DNA of 17,575 nt, from NCBI GenBank assembly GCA_937892395.1, contig CALAGJ010000064.1, positions 1-17,575 of the forward strand, in the 5' to 3' direction. The notes beneath the pieces are model-generated. The model was given only the letters and a program-made list of their open reading frames with translations, did no database searches and was not told the origin of the DNA. Below, piece by piece: positions 14,423-17,575 of the stretch. Source of the DNA: an uncultured Parafilimonas sp. Lineage in GTDB: Bacteria > Bacteroidota > Bacteroidia > Chitinophagales > Chitinophagaceae. The translations under genes were made by a program, and so were the position numbers. How positions within the stretch are numbered: the stretch's first letter is position 1; each line of letters starts with the position of its first letter.

Positions 14423-16540
14423 TTAATAAAATTTAAGTCGGTAGTCATCCACTATGGCGGATTTTTTTAAAGCTTCCAAGCTGCGATACCCTGCTTGCTG
14501 GCGCATCATATTTTCTTGCTGCTGACGCATCATTTCTGCATTAGCAGATGCTGCATCTGCACTGGCACCTATGCTTTCGCCACGCAGTACAAATACACCT
14601 GTATTGCCCGCAATAGGAGAAGAGACTTTGCCTTTTATATTTTTATTGAATGATGCACCTATGATTTTTATTTCATTGCCAACGGTTCCAAAAACATAAC
14701 CACCGTATGCTATGCTGTCTGCTACTTGTATGGCAGCACCTGCATTCTTGGCAATTTCTTCAAGTGTACCACCCTTCATTTTCGTCTTAATGATTTGGGC
14801 TGCTTTTTTCTCATTGGAAACAATGTACTCGACCATTGGCCTTGCCGCTGTTACACTCATCAAACCTTTATCAGATATACCTGTAATGCAGGCTATGATA
14901 ATTTTATCCCCCACATTAAAGGGTTCTGAAATAGTACCTACTTTATTTTCAAATGCCCATCTTACGATGTTTCGAGTATCTTGAGTACCGGGAATACTGA
15001 AATCACTTTTCTTTAATTCAGGTACAGGTACTGGTAGCATATTTTCTTTTTTTGCATTGGCTTCAAAGCTTGCAAAGTCTTTGCTGGCACTTGCAAATTT
15101 TGCACTGTTGGTGGATGCTTTGTCTTCTGTTTCAGAACCCACTAAAATTGCCTTTGAAAGATAGGCAATATTATATCCTGCACTACTTCCCTTTTGGCCT
15201 AATATTTCAATGTAATGATAGCCATAAGCTGTTTTTACTACCTTGGTTTGGCCTACAGCACCAGTAAAACAAAAATCGTTGAATGCAGCATCCATACGGC
15301 CACTGGGGAAATAATCATACACGCCACCCTTTGCATTACTTCCCGGATCTTCCGAGTATTTTACACACACACTGTCAAAGCTTTTACCAGTTCTTAATTC
15401 TGCAAGTGCAGTATCTAATCTTTTAAATGCTGCACTATCATCTCTCACTCTGTATAGACCACCTTGTTGTTGATCTTGCTGGTGTGTACTCACTAAAATA
15501 TGTCGTACTTTTACTGAGTCCGGAATGCTTTGTACGCCAACAATTTTTGCCACTACATAATTGCCACCATCTACATATGGACCATAGAAACTGCCTGCAC
15601 CACGGCTAAACAAACTATCATTTACAGCCTGCTTTATTTCCTTTCTGGATACATAGCTATTATAATAGGGCAAGTCGCTATTTTTTACTGAAAGGAAACT
15701 GCTAATATCTGTTGTGGCAGCAAATTCATCTTTAAGTAGATTCATGTCATTTTTGGCCCTTAAACTGTCTGCCCCAGATGGACTTAAACTATAGGATACA
15801 TATTGAAGACTGCGTGTTTCTTCCTCCTTTTTAAAACCTGCCGGATGTTTTTGTATATACGCCTGAATTTCTGCATCAGAAACTTTTATAGTGCTATCGG
15901 TTATAGTGCTATAGGGCACATATACATAAGATACTTTAGCAATCTTACTATTGTCCGCATTGGATTTTTCGGCCAACCATTTTGGCACATACACTGCGCC
16001 ACTTATTAGTGAAGAATATTTATCTCTTAAACGCTGATCTACCGCAGGTTTGATATAGCCTTCTTCAATATTTTTTGTTTGAGGATCTGCTGTATTTTTT
16101 TTGAGCTCTGCAAATCTTTTTTTTGCGGTAGCCGCATCAAACAAGCCTGTTTTAGGATCTGTAAAACTCTGAGTCATCCACTGTGGGGGGTTATCGCCAA
16201 AAAGCATATCGCTAAGTTCACCCTCATTGCAGCTTAGACCAAGTTTATCGTATTCTGTGGTCATGATGATTTCATCCACCATTACATCCCACACACCTGC
16301 CACCAATTGATCTCTTTTTGTTTGACCACCATTGGCTTGTTCATAAAAATTTATTTTATTCTCAAACTCAGTTCTATCAATATCCTTACCGTTGACTTCG
16401 CCAACTGTTGAATTTGAGGAAAATAGACTACGACTACTCCCACTAACCGCATCTTGTAGTATGAAAGCTAATAATGAAACTCCAATAGCACCAGAAATAA
16501 TCCATGCCGACTTGTCTCTGATACGCTGTATTACTGACAT
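14423..16540 (-). CDS. ppiD: PpiD-type membrane-anchored peptidylprolyl isomerase
   Basis: A 705-aa protein. Residues about 12-29 (AWIISGAIGVSLLAFILQ) form one membrane helix with a short basic cytoplasmic start, placing the rest in the periplasm. A SurA-like N-terminal chaperone region follows (about 45-235, with VGEVNGKDIDRTEFE). A parvulin PPIC domain lies at about 343-450 (VKVRHILVS, then YSEDPGSNAKGGVYDYF, FNDFCFTGAVGQTKVVKTAYGYHYIEI), and then a long C-terminal region with a Gln/Met-rich stretch. PpiD-type proteins help newly exported proteins fold near the Sec channel. Length and layout match Bacteroidota PpiD homologues (about 690-710). The gene has a consensus promoter and its own terminator, so it is expressed alone and probably strongly. 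Whether its isomerase site is active cannot be told here. Confidence 0.93.
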   Translation of the reverse strand: MSVIQRIRDKSAWIISGAIGVSLLAFILQDAVSGSSRSLFSSNSTVGEVNGKDIDRTEFENKINFYEQANGGQTKRDQLVAGVWDVMVDEIIMTTEYDKLGLSCNEGELSDMLFGDNPPQWMTQSFTDPKTGLFDAATAKKRFAELKKNTADPQTKNIEEGYIKPAVDQRLRDKYSSLISGAVYVPKWLAEKSNADNSKIAKVSYVYVPYSTITDSTIKVSDAEIQAYIQKHPAGFKKEEETRSLQYVSYSLSPSGADSLRAKNDMNLLKDEFAATTDISSFLSVKNSDLPYYNSYVSRKEIKQAVNDSLFSRGAGSFYGPYVDGGNYVVAKIVGVQSIPDSVKVRHILVSTHQQDQQQGGLYRVRDDSAAFKRLDTALAELRTGKSFDSVCVKYSEDPGSNAKGGVYDYFPSGRMDAAFNDFCFTGAVGQTKVVKTAYGYHYIEILGQKGSSAGYNIAYLSKAILVGSETEDKASTNSAKFASASKDFASFEANAKKENMLPVPVPELKKSDFSIPGTQDTRNIVRWAFENKVGTISEPFNVGDKIIIACITGISDKGLMSVTAARPMVEYIVSNEKKAAQIIKTKMKGGTLEEIAKNAGAAIQVADSIAYGGYVFGTVGNEIKIIGASFNKNIKGKVSSPIAGNTGVFVLRGESIGASADAASANAEMMRQQQENMMRQQAGYRSLEALKKSAIVDDYRLKFY

Positions 16541-16561
16541 ATTTTTTTTTTAAAAGGGTGG

Positions 16562-16592
16562 CAAATATAATAGAATAGGGCTTTTGAACAAA
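16562..16592 (-). promoter_or_regulatory. ppiD promoter
   Basis: Minus strand: TTTG (16589-16592), a 19-nt spacer and TATATTTG (16562-16569), an exact TTTG-N19-TAnnTTTG match, 21 nt before the start codon. Confidence 0.75.
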
Positions 16593-16736
16593 TAGGGCTG
16601 TTATATAGGCCAATCAGGTATAGCAAATTATTGTTTTAAGTATGCGATTTCATAGATTTTGGTTACTGAATTTACCTTGATTTTTGATTCGATATAATGG
16701 TAGCAATCTCATTAAGCACTTACAAAGATTTTTTTT

Positions 16737-17381
16737 TCACTCCATACCATCAAATTCAAATCCCTTCAACTCTTTAAAATGGCCATTGAGTTGAATTCGT
16801 TTCTTGAGGTCATTCATTGTTGAAAGTATTGGTACCACCTGTGCTAAGTGTCTTTTTATGTACTCTAAGCGTTGATCTTCACGTAGTAGGTTGAGCAATT
16901 CATATTCCTGTTTAATATCCATGCCTGCATGGTGGGCAATTTGATAACTGGTCAAATTTACTTCATCATCAAATTTTTTTTCAACTTCTAAAAGTTGGTG
17001 TAAATCCCTCAGCTGTGGCAAGAGTTTTTTCATAACATGGGGTATTTTGCTTTCAGAATTTTCAAGAAAAGAAGCAATAGCACCGCCAAATAGCTTTTCA
17101 GGAATGGACGGAATAAACTCTAAAATGCGAAAGACACCTCCACCTATGGTGGTAATATCCATTCTGCCATCATCATATTCTTTTACAATTTTTTCAATAT
17201 GAACAACGGTTCCAATTTCAGAAATTTTGGAATCAATAACAGCAGGTATACCAAAGGGTTTTTTTGTGGCCACACATTCCTTGACAAGCTGTTTGTAACG
17301 CTCTTCAAAAATGTGTAGGTTTAATTTTTCACCCGGAAAAACAACAACCTCTAATGGAAATAGGGGAATAAAATTTGTCAT
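16737..17381 (-). CDS. Lon N-terminal (substrate-binding) domain protein
   Basis: A 214-aa stand-alone LON domain protein (PF02190 type) without the AAA+ ATPase or Ser-Lys protease parts of Lon. Family marks are the opening FIPLFPLEVVVFPGEKLNLHIFEERYKQL (residues 4-32), GTVVHIEKIVKEYDDGRMDITTIGGGVFRI (about 57-86) and a helical C-terminal half (about 110-200) ending LREDQRLEYIKRHL. Cytoplasmic, no signal peptide. Such proteins are widespread; the role is not settled and is presumed to be binding of unfolded or target proteins. It is complete in length for the one-domain form. The ppiD gene lies 196 nt downstream and has its own promoter, so they are probably separate units. No clear promoter is seen in the 194 nt to the right edge. 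Confidence 0.9.
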   Translation of the reverse strand: MTNFIPLFPLEVVVFPGEKLNLHIFEERYKQLVKECVATKKPFGIPAVIDSKISEIGTVVHIEKIVKEYDDGRMDITTIGGGVFRILEFIPSIPEKLFGGAIASFLENSESKIPHVMKKLLPQLRDLHQLLEVEKKFDDEVNLTSYQIAHHAGMDIKQEYELLNLLREDQRLEYIKRHLAQVVPILSTMNDLKKRIQLNGHFKELKGFEFDGME

Positions 17382-17575
17382 GAATTTTTGTTATAGGCAC
17401 AAGAAGCAAACTAAGTATAAAAACAATTTCTAAACGGGTTGTTTTAATTTTTTATTTTGGAAATCAATTATTGAAATACAAAAAGATAATCATTGTTGTC
17501 CGACAAAAATGAAAGTTTGCAACTGTCAGTATTAAATTACGTTTAAATTTCATTTTTAAGCATACAAATTCCTAA

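Noticed and set aside
14712..16009. Several plus-strand frames of 60-90 codons
   Set aside because: All are antisense shadows inside the ppiD coding region.

Overview
The window looks like a chromosomal segment of a Bacteroidota bacterium, probably in or near the Chitinophagales. Four things point there. The 5' third of a 16S rRNA gene at the left edge has Bacteroidota-type sequence. Several housekeeping genes carry the Bacteroidota promoter pattern TTTG-N19/20-TAnnTTTG. The primary sigma factor is short (285 aa) and lacks region 1.1. An M14 peptidase ends in a type IX secretion (Por) sorting domain. Base composition is AT-rich and intergenic spaces are long. The placement below phylum rests on reading about 345 nt of 16S by eye and is tentative.

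Layout. Positions 1-770 (minus strand) hold the start of an rRNA operon: two tandem promoters, a boxB/boxA-like antitermination site and the 5' part of 16S, cut by the window edge. Positions 806-1843 are about 1 kb of AT-rich DNA with no convincing gene. The rpsL-rpsG pair (minus) has its own promoter and terminator, and fusA does not follow. Divergent from it is a secreted TolB-like beta-propeller gene coupled to a one-domain rhodanese. A tRNA-Ser(GCU) gene with a terminator follows on the minus strand, then a secreted GH65-type glycosidase on the plus strand. Positions 7130-8240 are a degraded patch: REP-like palindromic repeats surround the wreck of a Bro-N/antirepressor-family gene.

The right half holds rpoD/sigA (minus); a DUF2147 gene plus a small lipoprotein (plus); adenine deaminase (minus); the M14 carboxypeptidase (plus); and, on the minus strand, a PpiD-type periplasmic folding factor and a Lon substrate-binding-domain protein.

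How the parts fit. Most of the content is core growth machinery (rRNA, ribosomal proteins, tRNA, primary sigma factor) and cell-envelope or secreted proteins (propeller, glycosidase, DUF2147, lipoprotein, T9SS peptidase, PpiD). The clearest promoters sit on the rRNA operon, rpsL and ppiD, with single -7 matches upstream of tRNA-Ser, rpoD, the propeller gene and the peptidase. I found no convincing novel multi-gene system. The items most worth a second look are the duplicated rRNA promoter with its nut-like leader, the one-residue-longer active-site loop in the rhodanese, the secreted GH65 hydrolase, and the repeat-flanked antirepressor pseudogene.
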